Both the position numbers and the translations under genes were made by a program. Source: Bartonella sp. AU16XJBT (GTDB lineage: Bacteria; Pseudomonadota; Alphaproteobacteria; Rhizobiales; Rhizobiaceae). Taken from it: 64,000 nt of DNA. The DNA lies in assembly GCF_028618665.1 (NCBI RefSeq), contig NZ_JAQITF010000008.1, positions 25,983-89,982 of the forward strand, given 5' to 3'. Positions 1-10,991 of the stretch are shown piece by piece (the first letter of the stretch is position 1; every line of letters starts with the position of its first letter). The notes below the pieces were generated by a model. The model did no database searches, was not told the DNA's origin, and worked only from the letters and a program-made list of their open reading frames with translations.

Positions 1-186
1 AAACCCTTTTAATTCTTCAGCCAAAGGCTCAACACGCTTTTTCATTGCTTCACCCTGATAGGTGAAAGCAAGCTCTGCTCCTGCAGCACTTGCTGCTTTA
101 GCGATTCCCCAAGCGATGGAGCGATTATTGGCCAACCCCAAAATTAAACCACGCTTACCGTACAATAAACCATTACCCTTCGCCAT
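1..186 (-). CDS. fabI: Enoyl-[acyl-carrier-protein] reductase (NADH), N-terminal part, cut by the window edge
   Basis: The minus strand encodes 62 residues from an ATG at 186 to the left edge, beginning [20 protein letters not shown]. The short-chain-dehydrogenase dinucleotide site follows as [13 protein letters not shown] (residues 17-29), and [20 protein letters not shown] after it is typical of FabI. FabI reduces enoyl-ACP in the last step of each round of type II fatty acid elongation and acts in the cytoplasm. The catalytic Tyr/Lys region lies outside the window, so completeness cannot be judged. The next gene to the right, dnaJ-like, is on the same strand, with about 130 bases of AT-rich spacer that could hold the fabI promoter. 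Confidence 0.9.
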   Translation of the reverse strand, partial: MAKGNGLLYGKRGLILGLANNRSIAWGIAKAASAAGAELAFTYQGEAMKKRVEPLAEELKGF

Positions 187-316
187 CAGCACTGCCCCAT
201 TGTTACTTAAAATTAATATTATTCATCTGCCTATGACACAGGTCAACTTTTTCTTCAAGTAATTGGTTTAAAATCAAACAAAAACCACACTTTGTATATA
301 TAAAAAATTTTAAAAA

Positions 317-1219
317 TTAATCTTTTTGCGTTTGCAAAAACTGTTCTAGCGCAGCATTTTCACTTTCCGGCAACATAACACGAACATGCACATAAAGATC
401 ATCTCTTGTACCATTTTTTAAACGAAGCCCTTTTCCTTTCAACCGCAAAACGCGATCAGAACTTGACCAAGCAGGAATCGTTAAAACCACACGTCCTTCC
501 AATGTCTCAACTTCTTCTTTTGCTCCCAAAACAGCATGTTTAAGAGAAACGGGTAAATCAAGATGAAGCGCCCTTCCTTCAACCCGAAAACGAGGATGTT
601 TTTGAATCTGAATGGTAATCAACGCATCTCCTGCTTGCCCATGAGGAACCTCTTCTCCCTGACCTTTTAAACGAATAGTTTGCCCATCTTCAATATAATC
701 GGGAAGTTTAATTTTTAACTTTTTTCCATGAGGAAAAACAGCTTCCACCTTTTCTGCGCCAACCATCTGCTCTAATGTTATGGTAAGATTAGCGCGAATA
801 TGGGCTCCTTGTTGAGGGCGATTATAGTGTGTGGAATTTGAAAAGCTACCACCTCCCCCAAATAGATCGCGAAAAATATCACTCGCATCAAAACCTGGTC
901 CCCCTGAAGAGGAAAAATCAAATCCTTTCGCTCTTCCTGAAAAGGGATTTTGTTTATTACTAAAATTTTCACCAGCACCATAGGCTTGATAAAGCGGTTT
1001 GCCTTCCATATCAATTTCACCGCGGTCAAATTGTGCCTTTTTATCTTTATCACCTATAATTTCATAAGCTTGATTAATTTCAGCAAACTTTTCTTTAGCC
1101 TTTGCATCATCTTTATTGTGGTCTGGATGATACTTCTTTGCTAATCTTCTAAATGCTGATTTAATCTCTTGCGGTTTTGCGGTACGTGCCACACCCAGAA
1201 TCGTGTAGGGATCACGCAT
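317..1219 (-). CDS. DnaJ/CbpA-type co-chaperone with J domain
   Basis: A 300-residue protein. The N-terminal J domain (about residues 1-65) has the HPD motif at 31-33 that stimulates DnaK ATP hydrolysis. A Gly/Phe-rich linker follows (about 85-125, with [21 protein letters not shown]), and then two beta-rich substrate-binding domains to the end. The CxxCxGxG zinc repeats of canonical DnaJ are absent, so this is a class B protein of CbpA type; its length matches that family (about 300). The ATG at 1219 is preceded by GAGG at a good spacing. It is divergent from pdxH across about 330 bases. Function as a DnaK partner in protein folding is inferred from the family. Confidence 0.9.
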   Translation of the reverse strand: MRDPYTILGVARTAKPQEIKSAFRRLAKKYHPDHNKDDAKAKEKFAEINQAYEIIGDKDKKAQFDRGEIDMEGKPLYQAYGAGENFSNKQNPFSGRAKGFDFSSSGGPGFDASDIFRDLFGGGGSFSNSTHYNRPQQGAHIRANLTITLEQMVGAEKVEAVFPHGKKLKIKLPDYIEDGQTIRLKGQGEEVPHGQAGDALITIQIQKHPRFRVEGRALHLDLPVSLKHAVLGAKEEVETLEGRVVLTIPAWSSSDRVLRLKGKGLRLKNGTRDDLYVHVRVMLPESENAALEQFLQTQKD

Positions 1220-1552
1220 ATTGCCCTCTTTTCAATTTTTTCGTTTTCAAAATATCAACGGATACGTTGCTCAATACCCCTCATAGCTTTATCAGTCTAT
1301 TCTAGAGAATAATTTCTTCTTTTCTTTTATATGTCTATCAAGAAACTAAAATACCAGATAAAATGAGATATTTATTTAATATAGCTTATTGTCGTCTATG
1401 CTAAAGACAAAAATAACGAGACCTCCATAAAAATACGCGTTAAAAATATATGAAAGCATTGGCTTTTTGAAAATAAGAAAAAATGGTACTTTACTTCTTG
1501 ATGAAAAAGTAAATGAGAAAATGCCCTATGCTCACTGACATTTGGAGACACT
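1220..1552. other. Intergenic region between divergent dnaJ-like gene and pdxH
   Basis: About 330 AT-rich bases with no supportable gene. It must contain the promoters of both divergent neighbours. A TGGAGA ribosome binding site for pdxH lies just before 1553. I see no convincing operator or strong hairpin. Confidence 0.6.
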
Positions 1553-2176
1553 ATGAGCCATAAAATACCAACAGACGATCATTTTATGCAAATGCAAAAA
1601 CCTTTTGAACTTTTTGCAAAGTGGCTTGAAGAAGCAACGATCAGCGAAATAAATGATCCGAATGCTATGGCACTCGCAACAGTTGACGAAACAGGACTTC
1701 CTAATGTTCGTATGGTTCTCCTCAAAGATTATAGTCCTCAAGGCTTCGTCTTCTATACCAATTATGAAAGCTGTAAAGGGCAAGAAATTTTAAAATCAAT
1801 GAAAGCATCCTTAGGGTTTCATTGGAAATCGCTCCATCGTCAGGTCAGAATAAGAGGAATTGTTGAAAAAGTAAGTCCCCAGGAAGCCGATGCCTATTTC
1901 CAATCACGCCCCCGTGGGAGTCGAATTGGTGCATGGGCATCTAAACAATCTCAACCATTAGAAAATCGTTTTGTGCTCGAAAAGGCAATTGCTCAATATA
2001 CTGCGCGTTATGCTCTAGGCCCTATTCCACGACCACCTTATTGGTCTGGTTTTCGTGTTAAACCCCTTTCTATTGAATTCTGGCGTGACCGCCCATTTCG
2101 TCTACATGATCGTCTGCTTTTTACACGCGATTGTGTTGAAAACAACAATTGGAAAAGACAAAAACTCTACCCCTAA
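1553..2176 (+). CDS. pdxH: Pyridoxamine/pyridoxine 5'-phosphate oxidase
   Basis: A 207-residue protein, the usual size for PdxH, which uses FMN and oxygen to convert pyridoxine or pyridoxamine phosphate to pyridoxal 5'-phosphate. FMN and substrate contact segments are visible: [23 protein letters not shown] near residue 50, the [16 protein letters not shown] block in the middle, and the C-terminal [26 protein letters not shown] segment. It ends in LYP, close to the conserved W-x-R-L-x-P ending, so it looks complete. The ATG at 1553 follows TGGAGA. It is transcribed alone, with convergent ubiA downstream. Confidence 0.95.
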   Translation: MSHKIPTDDHFMQMQKPFELFAKWLEEATISEINDPNAMALATVDETGLPNVRMVLLKDYSPQGFVFYTNYESCKGQEILKSMKASLGFHWKSLHRQVRIRGIVEKVSPQEADAYFQSRPRGSRIGAWASKQSQPLENRFVLEKAIAQYTARYALGPIPRPPYWSGFRVKPLSIEFWRDRPFRLHDRLLFTRDCVENNNWKRQKLYP

Positions 2177-2586
2177 TCCTTCAAGCTTCATCGTTATGAG
2201 TTTTTTCTGACAGTTAAACGATTATTGTCTATTTGCAAAATTCTAAAAGGAGATGATTTATTTCATTTAAAGAAGAATTTTATTTTTACGATAAAAGTTG
2301 ATTGATAATATTCTCTATCGCTTGAAGATAGGTTAGCGACAAGCTTATTGAAGAGAAAGTGCACTTTCAATTAAAAAATTGTTCATTCCTCCTAAAAACT
2401 ATTTTCATTTCAATAAAATTTGATAAAAGCGTCGTTTCGAACCAGAAAAATCTGGAACGAAACTAATCATAAAATACAAACAAGCTTTGAAAATTCAAAG
2501 AATAATAAACTTTAAAATCAATGAAAGTATCTTTGTATTTTCATTCTTCTCCCCATCATTATAGAATACATAACTTTAACGTGTTG
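2177..2586. other. Convergent intergenic region between pdxH and ubiA
   Basis: About 410 AT-rich bases with no open frame that I would call a gene. Apart from the interrupted hairpin at 2434-2463 I see nothing that can be named. Confidence 0.5.
2434..2463. terminator. Interrupted hairpin in the convergent pdxH-ubiA gap
   Basis: The arms GTTTCG (2434-2439) and CGAAAC (2458-2463) pair. Inside them CCAGA (2442-2446) pairs with TCTGG (2451-2455) across an AAAA loop, with symmetric AA/AA mismatches between the two stems. It lies between two convergent genes and could act as a bidirectional transcription stop, although no long T tract follows on the plus strand. A protein-binding dyad is also possible. 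Confidence 0.4.
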
Positions 2587-3591
2587 TTAAACTGTAGGAT
2601 AAAATATCATCCATAGACCACCACAGACTAAACCAGCAAAAATCACAAAACCAATAAACGAATTAGATTTGAAAAGCCTAAGGCATTGTGCACTGTCATC
2701 TATATCAATGACTTTAATTTGAATAAACATATGGATGCTTGCCACAAAAATTCCCAAAAAACTCAATGGAGGAACTTTAGCCAAATAAAATGCTAAACTA
2801 ACGAATACGACAAAACCACCATACAGAAATACTAAAGCACGCTTAGTGCCTTTACCAAAGAGAAGCGCCGTAGAACCGATACCAACAGTAATGTCATCCT
2901 CTTTATCTTGATGTGCGTAGATTGTATCGTATCCTATGGTCCACAAGATTGATCCCACATAAAGTAAAATTGGTTCCCAGCTTAAACTTCCAAACACAAC
3001 GGCCCACCCCATTAATGCTCCCCAATTAAATGCAACGCCTAAAAAAAACTGCGGCCAATAGGTTACGCGTTTCATAAAAGGATAAAATGCAACGGCTATC
3101 AATGACGAAATGCCTAGAAAAAAACTAAACCTATTAAATTGTGATAAAACGCCTAAACCAACCAAACATTGCACAAGTATAAAAGCTTTTGCTTGAAACC
3201 GACTCACATGACCTGTCGGTAATGGACGAGAACGTGTTCTTTCTACCTGAGAATCGATTTTATGGTCAATAAGGTCATTCCAAGTACATCCAGCCCCTCG
3301 CATAGCGACGGATCCCAGAAAAAAAAGAAAAAGATACCAAACCCAATGAAGAAGCATTGATAAAAGAGGCTCATAATGCATGTCATAAGAGAGAAAAGCC
3401 ATTGTTGTTGACCAAAAACAAGGCCACATCAACAATTGCCATCCGATAGGCCGATCCCAACGCGCCAATTGCGCATAAAACCATAAAGAACAGGGAAGAA
3501 AATTATAGACCCATTGTTTGGAAGATGCATCCATAACCCGTCCTTGGCTATCATGGGACTGAACATGGGGAATATTTTTATTTTTTTTCAT
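2587..3591 (-). CDS. ubiA: 4-hydroxybenzoate polyprenyltransferase
   Basis: An integral membrane prenyltransferase of about 334 residues that attaches the polyprenyl tail to 4-hydroxybenzoate in ubiquinone synthesis. The first Asp-rich motif NDLIDHKID binds Mg-diphosphate (N106, D107, D110, D114 counted from a TTG at 3594). The second region YDTIYAHQDKEDD lies in the C-terminal half. Several hydrophobic helices cover the protein, and the family marker RWDRPIGWQLLMWPC is near the N-terminus. The start is uncertain: ATG at 3591 has a poor ribosome site, while ATG at 3534 is preceded by AAGGA at good spacing and may be the true start (about 314 residues). It is divergent from purD. Confidence 0.93.
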   Translation of the reverse strand: MKKNKNIPHVQSHDSQGRVMDASSKQWVYNFLPCSLWFYAQLARWDRPIGWQLLMWPCFWSTTMAFLSYDMHYEPLLSMLLHWVWYLFLFFLGSVAMRGAGCTWNDLIDHKIDSQVERTRSRPLPTGHVSRFQAKAFILVQCLVGLGVLSQFNRFSFFLGISSLIAVAFYPFMKRVTYWPQFFLGVAFNWGALMGWAVVFGSLSWEPILLYVGSILWTIGYDTIYAHQDKEDDITVGIGSTALLFGKGTKRALVFLYGGFVVFVSLAFYLAKVPPLSFLGIFVASIHMFIQIKVIDIDDSAQCLRLFKSNSFIGFVIFAGLVCGGLWMIFYPTV

Positions 3592-3681
3592 CAAATGATT
3601 TACCTTTAGTCTTGCGATAGAGACATTTCATTCTTATGAGAAGAAGATGAAATTAATCATCTTTTATGAGAGGAGCAAGCA

Positions 3682-4956
3682 ATGAATATTCTTCTTATCG
3701 GCTCAGGTGGACGAGAACATGCTTTAGCATGGAAAATCGCAGCATCACCACTGCTCAAAAAGTTATATTGCGCTCCTGGAAATCCTGCCACAACAGAATT
3801 TGGTGAAAATATTAATTTAGACATTGATGACCACCCCCTTGTTATTGATTTTTGTAAAGCACATTCTATTGATCTTGTGATTGTGGGACCAGAAGCACCA
3901 TTGGTTGCAGGTATAACCGACTCTCTTAATAGCGCCAACATCTGTGTATTTGGTCCTACTCAAAAAGCTGCTCAACTAGAAGGTTCAAAAGCTTTTACAA
4001 AAGATTTATGTTGTAAGAATAACATTCCTACAGGAAGTTACCAATGCTTTAATGATGCGGCTAAAGCCAAAGCTTACATTCATCAACAAGGTGTTCCCAT
4101 TGTCATTAAAGCCGATGGCTTAGCAGCTGGCAAAGGTGTTGTGGTTGCAACAACGATAGAAGAAGCATTTAACGCCGTTGATGCCTGCTTCAAAAGTGCC
4201 TTTGGAGATGCAGGAAACAAAATTGTTGTAGAATCTTTTCTTGAAGGCGAAGAAGCAAGCTTCTTCTGTCTTTGTGATGGTAAAATTGCCCTTCCCTTTG
4301 GATCTGCTCAAGATCATAAGCGTGTGGGGGATGGAGATACTGGAGCAAACACCGGTGGTATGGGGGCTTATTCACCAGCACCCATCATGACCGAAGAAAT
4401 GGTGAATCGCGCCCTCAAAGAAATTGTTGAACCCGCTTTAAAAAGCATGAATGAAATGGGCGCCCCTTTTAAAGGCATTCTCTTCGTCGGATTAATGATA
4501 ACGCAAAAAGGACCCGAACTCATTGAATTTAATGTACGATTCGGTGATCCTGAATGTCAAGTTTTAATGATGCGCCTCAAAGATGATATTCTACCGATTT
4601 TTCTTGCTGCTGCTCAAGGAAAACTTGAAAATAAACCTCTTCAATGGTCTGAAAAAACTGCTATCACCGTTGTTATGGCTGCTAATGGTTATCCAGGCTC
4701 TCCCCAAAAAGGAACTGTTATCCGTAACGTTGATAAAGTAAACACACTTCCGGATGTGAAAGTTTTCCAAGCTGGTACCGCATTGTGCAATGGAGAACTT
4801 ATTGCAAATGGTGGACGTGTTCTCAATATAACAGCAACAGGAAAAACGATTACACACGCACAAAAACGTGCTTATGAAGCTGTTGATTGTATTGATTGGC
4901 CAGAAGGCTTTGTTCGTCGTGATATCGGATGGCGAGCCATTGCGCGAGAAAACTAA
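3682..4956 (+). CDS. purD: Phosphoribosylamine-glycine ligase (GAR synthetase)
   Basis: A 424-residue ATP-grasp enzyme that joins glycine to phosphoribosylamine in the second step of purine synthesis. The N-terminal domain begins [18 protein letters not shown] and carries [10 protein letters not shown]. The ATP-grasp part has [11 protein letters not shown], and the signature [21 protein letters not shown] follows at about residue 211. The metal-binding [13 protein letters not shown] is in the C-terminal third. Length and motifs indicate an intact enzyme. The ATG at 3682 follows AGAGGAGC. It stands alone, with about 920 gene-free bases downstream. Confidence 0.97.
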   Translation: MNILLIGSGGREHALAWKIAASPLLKKLYCAPGNPATTEFGENINLDIDDHPLVIDFCKAHSIDLVIVGPEAPLVAGITDSLNSANICVFGPTQKAAQLEGSKAFTKDLCCKNNIPTGSYQCFNDAAKAKAYIHQQGVPIVIKADGLAAGKGVVVATTIEEAFNAVDACFKSAFGDAGNKIVVESFLEGEEASFFCLCDGKIALPFGSAQDHKRVGDGDTGANTGGMGAYSPAPIMTEEMVNRALKEIVEPALKSMNEMGAPFKGILFVGLMITQKGPELIEFNVRFGDPECQVLMMRLKDDILPIFLAAAQGKLENKPLQWSEKTAITVVMAANGYPGSPQKGTVIRNVDKVNTLPDVKVFQAGTALCNGELIANGGRVLNITATGKTITHAQKRAYEAVDCIDWPEGFVRRDIGWRAIAREN

Positions 4957-5876
4957 ATCTTTTGGTATTCTTTTTTACGATTTGATTCTTTCACCTAAGA
5001 GCATGATACATGAATTTTCTTATTGTTTTGCATTGTCCATAACTTTGGGAAAAAATGAATATATTTTCCTTTAAAAAATAAAATACCTAAAAAAGAATGC
5101 GCTTCATGTTATTCAAGAACAAAGCAATATATCTCATGCTCTTTCTCCCATTTCACGATCTTAACCGTGAAGAGTATAAACCCATTCTGCAATCTTAACG
5201 AAATAAAGAAAAAAACCGATACTATCGTTTGATCCAACGCCCAATGTTACCGATAACTCTTGTTATCTAGAAAACTTATCAGAGAGTTTTTGCTCTTTTT
5301 GAGTACTTTTCATCCACATGAGCATTCCCTCTTGATAACGTGCAAGAAAATGATTTTGATTATAAGAGAGAAATGAGAATATTATATTCGTAGCTCTCAT
5401 TTAATATGACAAAATGATTCATTATTTTTATAAATCAATAACTTGCTTTATAAAAAAGGAAGTAAAAAACACTCCCCGCCATTTGCTCGTGTTTTAACGA
5501 TGTAGCAAAAACAAAAATTACATCATCAATAAAAAAAGCATTTAATATTAATCAATTTCTGCTGCCAATATGTACTGTCAAAAAAACTCTCATTTGCAAT
5601 CCTTGACTTCCTCTTTGCCTTAAAGAGCTAGAACTCCCGCCAAAACCGAGCTCTAAACAGTCAGATTTCTTATTGAGTTTGTTCCCCTTGTCTTCCCACT
5701 CATGTACTTCACTGCTGTAAGGCTCGACAAACAAACTGAAGACTATTTACCACGTCCTCTAAAAACACCTCATATGTGAAGCTTGTGCATGCCTTATATC
5801 AGTGCGCTAAATAACAGTGTTTTACGACACAACAAGATCAATGCTTATAATCGAAAAAAATGAATACATATTAATA
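4957..5876. repeat. Gene-free stretch with a decayed member of an intergenic repeat family
   Basis: About 920 bases without a supportable gene. The part near 5245-5470 contains landmark strings (ATG-TTACCGATAAC, then CGTGCAAGAAAATGATTTTGATT, then TATAAATCAATA) that recur in the same order and orientation near 19830-20060, and in a weaker form near 23680-23890. An inverted repeat TTTCACG/CGTGAA lies near 5151-5172. A 60-codon minus frame at 5552-5734 lacks a convincing ribosome site and is treated as a relic or as chance. Confidence 0.5.
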
Positions 5877-6404
5877 TTATTGCAGTGTAATTCGATTTGC
5901 AATCACCAAACGCAAACCTAACGGATTGCTATAACGAAGAAAAAAACGCTTTTGTTTAGAATGCGACGCTGTATCAAAAAATCGATGTAAATCAGAGCGA
6001 TCTTTTACAACCACAATGCGCTCATCTTCATTAATCATAAGCATGGGAAGATCATAAGTATCCGCCCACAACCGCCAATCCAGAAGAACATTATTCAAAT
6101 CTCTGGAAACCAAAAGCGGAATACAAGATTCCTCATCTGCATGAAGTAATTCTAATGCAACAGCTCTCTCTCCTGAACATGTTTTTACGGTACGTGCCGC
6201 AATTCCTTTAAAATGATAAGAGGGCACTAAATGCGATAAGCTTGAAGGCTTATCCATTTTAAAAAAAACACCGCGCTCATTTAACGAACAAATGACCTTA
6301 TTGCCCGTTTTGGATGAAAAATATGTCGTCGTTTGTGGCAAATGGCACGGATCTAACCGAAATTCAAGCACCGCTTTTGCCTGATTAAAGCATTGATTAG
6401 CCAT
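5877..6404 (-). CDS. Conserved hypothetical protein, probably DUF6101 family
   Basis: A 175-residue protein with no signal peptide or membrane segment. From memory it resembles a short family found in Hyphomicrobiales and named DUF6101; this is not certain. Recognisable features are a middle segment HFKGIAARTVKTCSGERAVALELLHAD, a run of acidic and aromatic residues (LLDWRLWADTYDLPMLMINEDE), and a basic C-terminus. No catalytic motif is visible. The ATG at 6404 has only a weak ribosome site (GGGAC). It sits between a repeat-bearing gap and the FAD oxidase operon, separated from the latter by about 145 bases. Confidence 0.75.
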   Translation of the reverse strand: MANQCFNQAKAVLEFRLDPCHLPQTTTYFSSKTGNKVICSLNERGVFFKMDKPSSLSHLVPSYHFKGIAARTVKTCSGERAVALELLHADEESCIPLLVSRDLNNVLLDWRLWADTYDLPMLMINEDERIVVVKDRSDLHRFFDTASHSKQKRFFLRYSNPLGLRLVIANRITLQ

Positions 6405-6548
6405 ATACAGTGTCCCAATTTATCTTAAATAACATACACCTTTTAGCAGCTTTTCCTCATTGGATTATTAAAAGTTTGAATAAAAAACAACTGGTTTATT
6501 TTTTGGTTATTAAAATCTAAACAAAAATACATGATCAGCATTTTTGAA

Positions 6549-7964
6549 TTATAATACTTTTCTAGGATTCATGATTCCTAAAGGATCGAGTGTTTTTTTA
6601 ATCCCTCGCATAATATCCAATGCGACAGGCGATTTAAAAGAACGAAGTTCTTCGCGCTTAAGCTGACCAATTCCATGCTCAGCAGAAAATGCACCTTGAT
6701 AATCCATCACTAACCTATGAATGCGATGGTTCATTTTTGGCCATAACTGCAAGAATGCTGTCGTATCAGCACCTGTCGGTTGTGTAACATTATAATGCAA
6801 ATTTCCATCACCCATATGTCCAAAACACACCACCCGCGCCCCTGGAGCAACATCTTCAACAATAAGTGCTGCCTCAGCAATAAAATCAGAAATGGAAGCA
6901 AGCGGTACAGCAATATCGTGCTTAATAGATCCTCCCAACAATTTTTGTGCCGGTGATATACTTTCTCGCAATTGCCAAAAAAAATCTTGCTGTTTTAAAG
7001 ATTGCGCAATAATTGCATCTTCTATCACCGCCCTCTTTAAGGCTTTTTCTAAAATAATACTCAACACGGATAACGCCTCATCATTACCTTGCAACGATGA
7101 AATGTTCATTAATACATACCATTCATGTTTCTGTTGGAGGGGAGACTGCTCACACATCTTATAATCTAAAGCCATTTGCAAACTGAGGTTTCCCATAAGC
7201 TCAAAGCCCGTCACCATCCCTCCCCCATATTCTTGAGCCAAAGATAAAAATTCAAGAGCCTTCGCTGGACTATGTAATCCCACTAAAGCAACGGCTTTTC
7301 CTTTTATTTTTGGAAAAATCTTCAAAACGGCTGCAGTTATAATGCCTAATGTGCCTTCTGCACCAATAAAAAGATTTTTCAAATCGTAACCGCTATTGTC
7401 TTTTTTAATAAAGCGCAAATCATCCAAAATACGGCCATCCGGTAAAACAACTTCCAAACCAAGACAAAGGTCACGCATATTGCCATAAGCTAAAACAGCT
7501 GTCCCTCCAGCATTTGATGAAAGATTTCCTCCTATTTGGCAAGAACCTTCAGATGCCAAAGAAAGAGGGAAAAAACGGCCTGATTCATCCACTTTTTTTT
7601 GTAAATCCTGTAAAATAACACCAGCTTCTACAACAACAAAATTCCCTTCAAGATTCATCGCTTTAATCTTATTTAATCGCTCCATGGATAAAAGAACGCT
7701 CTCTCCTTTTTCATCTGGTTGTTGCCCCCCTACGAGCCCTGTATTTCCACCTTGAGGTACAATTGGTGTGCGTGTTTTACTCGCTAACTGCATAATCAAT
7801 GAGATTTCTTGCGGTGAAGATGGACGTAAAAGTAAGGGTGTTTTGCCGTGAAAAAGCCCTCGCTCTTCAAGCAAATACGGTGCAATCAACGCCTGATCTG
7901 TTATAGCATGCTTGGCACCAACAATTTCTCTAAACCTCTCAATTAATTCCTGCTCCATGTTCAT
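6549..7964 (-). CDS. FAD-binding oxidase of the GlcD / D-2-hydroxyacid dehydrogenase family
   Basis: A 471-residue flavoprotein. The N-terminal half is a PCMH-type FAD-binding domain (PIVPQGGNTGLVGGQQP, then LASEGSCQIGGNLSSNAGG). The C-terminal half is the FAD-oxidase C domain with metal/substrate-site motifs GHMGDGN (382-388) and AEHGIG (427-432). The family oxidises D-2-hydroxyacids such as D-2-hydroxyglutarate, D-lactate or glycolate; the substrate cannot be read from the sequence. It is the third gene of a coupled operon: its ATG at 7964 overlaps the tsaC stop as ATGA. An in-frame ATG at 7958 has better spacing from AGGGAG. Confidence 0.88.
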   Translation of the reverse strand: MNMEQELIERFREIVGAKHAITDQALIAPYLLEERGLFHGKTPLLLRPSSPQEISLIMQLASKTRTPIVPQGGNTGLVGGQQPDEKGESVLLSMERLNKIKAMNLEGNFVVVEAGVILQDLQKKVDESGRFFPLSLASEGSCQIGGNLSSNAGGTAVLAYGNMRDLCLGLEVVLPDGRILDDLRFIKKDNSGYDLKNLFIGAEGTLGIITAAVLKIFPKIKGKAVALVGLHSPAKALEFLSLAQEYGGGMVTGFELMGNLSLQMALDYKMCEQSPLQQKHEWYVLMNISSLQGNDEALSVLSIILEKALKRAVIEDAIIAQSLKQQDFFWQLRESISPAQKLLGGSIKHDIAVPLASISDFIAEAALIVEDVAPGARVVCFGHMGDGNLHYNVTQPTGADTTAFLQLWPKMNHRIHRLVMDYQGAFSAEHGIGQLKREELRSFKSPVALDIMRGIKKTLDPLGIMNPRKVL

Positions 7965-8923
7965 TTCTCCCTTGGAGCTGCAGCCCTTATAAGACGATCA
8001 TTGATAGCTTCTCCTAATCCATATGATGGAATAGGTTCTACGGCTATACATCTCACTTTAAATGAATCTAATTCCTTCATGTATTGAAATAAATGAGAAG
8101 CTGCTTCTTCCAACTTTCCTTCTTCGCTAAGGTTTAAAATAAAAACAGCATTCTCAGCCCCCATAACACGCTTTGGACCAAATGCTAAAAGCGCTTCACC
8201 ATTTTCCACCTTTTCTACATTCAAACGAATCGCGGCATTGGGAGCATAATGTGATTTTAACATCCCTGGAGCTTCAATCGCCGCCCTTTGATCTCTCCGT
8301 TTTAAAGACTTCCCCACAACTTCTTCAATTTTATCAGCCGAAAGCCCCCCTGGACGTAAAAGATAAATATTTTCACCACAAATCTTAATAATCGTTGATT
8401 CAAGCCCTATTCTAGCAGGTCCTCCATCCAATATCAAAGGAACAGATTCCCCCAAAGATGCAAAAACAGCCTCAGCCGAAGTAGGACTAAGACTCCCCGA
8501 TTGATTCGCACTAGGCGCAGCAAGTGGACGGCCAAAACATTGTACAATTTCCGCAAAACGACTATCTGGAAAACGAATAGCCAATGTATTCAAACCGGCC
8601 GTTGTTAAAGGATGGATATTATGCTGTTCCTTTAAAGGTAAAACCAATGTCAAAGGACCTGGCCAAAACGCTTCCATTAGTCGATGCGAAAGAAAATCAA
8701 TTTCAACATAGCGCTCCGCCATTTCAATACCGTTGACATGCGCAATAAGAGGATTAAATTGTGGACGCTTTTTTGTAGAAAAAATAGAAGAGATCGCCCT
8801 TCCATTGGTTGCATCGCCCGCTAATCCATAAACAGTTTCCGTTGGTAATGCTACCAACCTGCCTTGTTCAAGAAGCGCTATTGCTTCTTTTATCGAAACG
8901 CTATTGAGTGGTCGAATCGTCAT
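7961..8923 (-). CDS. tsaC: L-threonylcarbamoyladenylate synthase, long (Sua5) form
   Basis: A 320-residue protein that makes threonylcarbamoyl-AMP from threonine, bicarbonate and ATP for the t6A37 modification of ANN-decoding tRNAs. The YrdC domain fills the first 200 residues, with [15 protein letters not shown], the KRPQFNPL motif and [13 protein letters not shown]. The remaining 120 residues form the extra Sua5 domain (from [13 protein letters not shown]), so this is the long form and not the short TsaC of E. coli. Start and stop overlap both operon neighbours by 4 bases, which implies translational coupling with rnhB and the FAD oxidase. Confidence 0.93.
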   Translation of the reverse strand: MTIRPLNSVSIKEAIALLEQGRLVALPTETVYGLAGDATNGRAISSIFSTKKRPQFNPLIAHVNGIEMAERYVEIDFLSHRLMEAFWPGPLTLVLPLKEQHNIHPLTTAGLNTLAIRFPDSRFAEIVQCFGRPLAAPSANQSGSLSPTSAEAVFASLGESVPLILDGGPARIGLESTIIKICGENIYLLRPGGLSADKIEEVVGKSLKRRDQRAAIEAPGMLKSHYAPNAAIRLNVEKVENGEALLAFGPKRVMGAENAVFILNLSEEGKLEEAASHLFQYMKELDSFKVRCIAVEPIPSYGLGEAINDRLIRAAAPREK

Positions 8924-9594
8924 GACACATCATTCCTATAACGCTCTTTGAGTGGCGCAAAACTATAACGATGTAATCTTACAATTGGACCATATTTATC
9001 AAGAGCCCTACGATGGGCTAATGTTGCATACCCTACATGCTTCTCTAAACCATACCCTTTATAAACTTGTCCAGCACATTCCATCATCCGGTCACGCGTT
9101 ACTTTCGCAATAATAGATGCAGCTGCAATTGAAACCGAACGCTGATCACCCTTAATCAATGCCGTTGCGGGACAGGATAGCTGAGAAGGGATATCACGTC
9201 CATCAACAAGTACATAGTGAGCTGGAACAGCTAATCCTGTAATACAGCGACGCATTGCTTCCAAAGTTGCTTTTCTAATATTAGATTGATCAATTGTACG
9301 AGCGCAAAGACTAGCGACTGACACCGCTAATGCACTTTGCAAGATTTCATGATAAAGCCTACTCCGTTGAAGGAAGGAAAGCTTTTTTGAATCATTTAAC
9401 CCATCAGGAATATGATCTTTATCCAAGATAACCGCTGCCGTTACCACAGGTCCAGCGAGAGGTCCCCGTCCTACTTCATCAACCCCTGCTATATGAAAAA
9501 AACCTTGTTTCTGCAAATCTAATTCGCACAAAAAATTTGGTTGAAGTGGCAAATTAAACCTCTTTGATAAATCACAAATACAACAAATACCCAT
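8920..9594 (-). CDS. rnhB: Ribonuclease HII
   Basis: Removes RNA from RNA-DNA hybrids and misincorporated ribonucleotides. The metal-binding start [20 protein letters not shown] and the later YVLVDGRD and [11 protein letters not shown] segments are diagnostic. From the ATG at 9594 it has 224 residues; a longer TTG-started frame reaches 9624, but neither start has a good ribosome site, so the N-terminus is uncertain. It is the first gene of an ATGA-overlapped operon with tsaC and the FAD oxidase. About 220 AT-rich bases upstream must contain the operon promoter. Confidence 0.94.
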   Translation of the reverse strand: MGICCICDLSKRFNLPLQPNFLCELDLQKQGFFHIAGVDEVGRGPLAGPVVTAAVILDKDHIPDGLNDSKKLSFLQRSRLYHEILQSALAVSVASLCARTIDQSNIRKATLEAMRRCITGLAVPAHYVLVDGRDIPSQLSCPATALIKGDQRSVSIAAASIIAKVTRDRMMECAGQVYKGYGLEKHVGYATLAHRRALDKYGPIVRLHRYSFAPLKERYRNDVS

Positions 9595-9843
9595 CCATTT
9601 CTGCAATCTGCTTATTTTTTGCAAGCGTTACAGTTTTAAATAGCTCTTCAAACATTGCGTGAATTATTGCACAAAAGGTAGAAATAAAATACGAAATTAA
9701 AGACTATCTTATCGTCCATTTTCTCTTCTAAAAGATTATTATAGCATGTATTCATTTTATCTAAAAAACAAAAAAAGAGATTTCTTTAGTTCCCTTCTTC
9801 ATTCTGTATAATAGAATCATGATAAAATGAAAGCCTTTATTTC

Positions 9844-10719
9844 TCAAATAGCCCCCAAAGTCATGATCGGTTTAACAAACCAATTTGGGTGCATTGATTT
9901 GATAAAAAGAGCTGCCTGTTGCGCTGCTTGTTGATTTTTAAAAATGCCAAAACAAGTTGCCCCCGTTCCGGACATGCGAGAAAAAAGAGAGCCACATTCA
10001 TCTAATATAGATAACACTTGTGTTAACTGAGGTGCCATTTTTAATGCTGGAGAAAAAAGATCATTTCGCGTTTCTTGTAAAGCTTCAACCAATAAATCAA
10101 CACTCTTTAAAGCGACTGGATCAATTTTTAAAGGAGAATGATGGCGCTTGTCTAACGCTTTAAAAACAGCTTGTGTTGAAATCTCTTGTCCATGATTAAC
10201 CAATACTATCGCAAGAGAACAAGCTTCTTTGAGTCGTATAATCTCTTGGCCAATCCCTTTAACCAAAAGTGGCTGCTGATATTCCAATGCAAAAAGACAC
10301 ATGGGAATATCAGCACCAAGGATTAAACTCATTTTTGCTAATTTTTCGCAAGAACAATCAAGATTCCATTGTCGACGCAATATACTGATAACCCCTGCGG
10401 CATCACCTGAGCCACCACCAATGCCTGAAGCAATAGGGAGTGTTTTTACAAGTCGAAAAAAAGCAGGTTGAGCACTTTCAGGGAAAGTCTTATGCATAAA
10501 GTCTCGTGCGCGAATAACCAAATTGTTTGAATGAGACACAAGTTCTTTTGCAAACGGTCCCGTTAAAACAAACCGATCACTTTCACAAGGCGCGTAGTGT
10601 AGACAATCACCGCTCAGACTAAAATAAACCAAACTTTCTATTAAATGATAACCATCAGCACGTTGCCCTACAACATGCAGAGCTAAATTCAATTTAATGG
10701 GTGTAAACACATAAAACAT
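9844..10719 (-). CDS. ispE: 4-diphosphocytidyl-2-C-methyl-D-erythritol kinase
   Basis: A 291-residue GHMP kinase of the MEP isoprenoid pathway. Near the N-terminus [22 protein letters not shown] is the substrate-side motif. The ATP-binding glycine loop [17 protein letters not shown] lies near residue 95, and [14 protein letters not shown] is the C-terminal GHMP motif. The length is normal. The ATG at 10719 has no strong ribosome site. It supplies precursors used by the polyprenyl synthase encoded at 13.1 kb and indirectly by UbiA at 2.6 kb, although the genes are not in one operon. Confidence 0.95.
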   Translation of the reverse strand: MFYVFTPIKLNLALHVVGQRADGYHLIESLVYFSLSGDCLHYAPCESDRFVLTGPFAKELVSHSNNLVIRARDFMHKTFPESAQPAFFRLVKTLPIASGIGGGSGDAAGVISILRRQWNLDCSCEKLAKMSLILGADIPMCLFALEYQQPLLVKGIGQEIIRLKEACSLAIVLVNHGQEISTQAVFKALDKRHHSPLKIDPVALKSVDLLVEALQETRNDLFSPALKMAPQLTQVLSILDECGSLFSRMSGTGATCFGIFKNQQAAQQAALFIKSMHPNWFVKPIMTLGAI

Positions 10720-10991
10720 GTCTTTGGAACGAAACTAGTACATCCGATATCATATGACGTAATATTCACTTTTATAGGGTTCTTTTACAACTATCCCCTT
10801 TTATTCATACTTTTAACACCAACCCTATAAACAGTTCGAAATATTCTTAATTTTTTCTAAAAAAACAATAAATATTATGAAGAACTCTCATAAAATAAAC
10901 GACACGTTCTCATTCGTATCATTTCAAGCATTTTTTCTTTTAACATTTGTTTTTTAGATAAAAAAAACTCTTGCTTGAATGATCCTGTCTA

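Noticed and set aside
778..1144. Overlapping frames on both strands inside the dnaJ-like gene
   Set aside because: They lie within a clear CbpA-type coding region, have no ribosome sites and match no family; they are shadows of the real frame.
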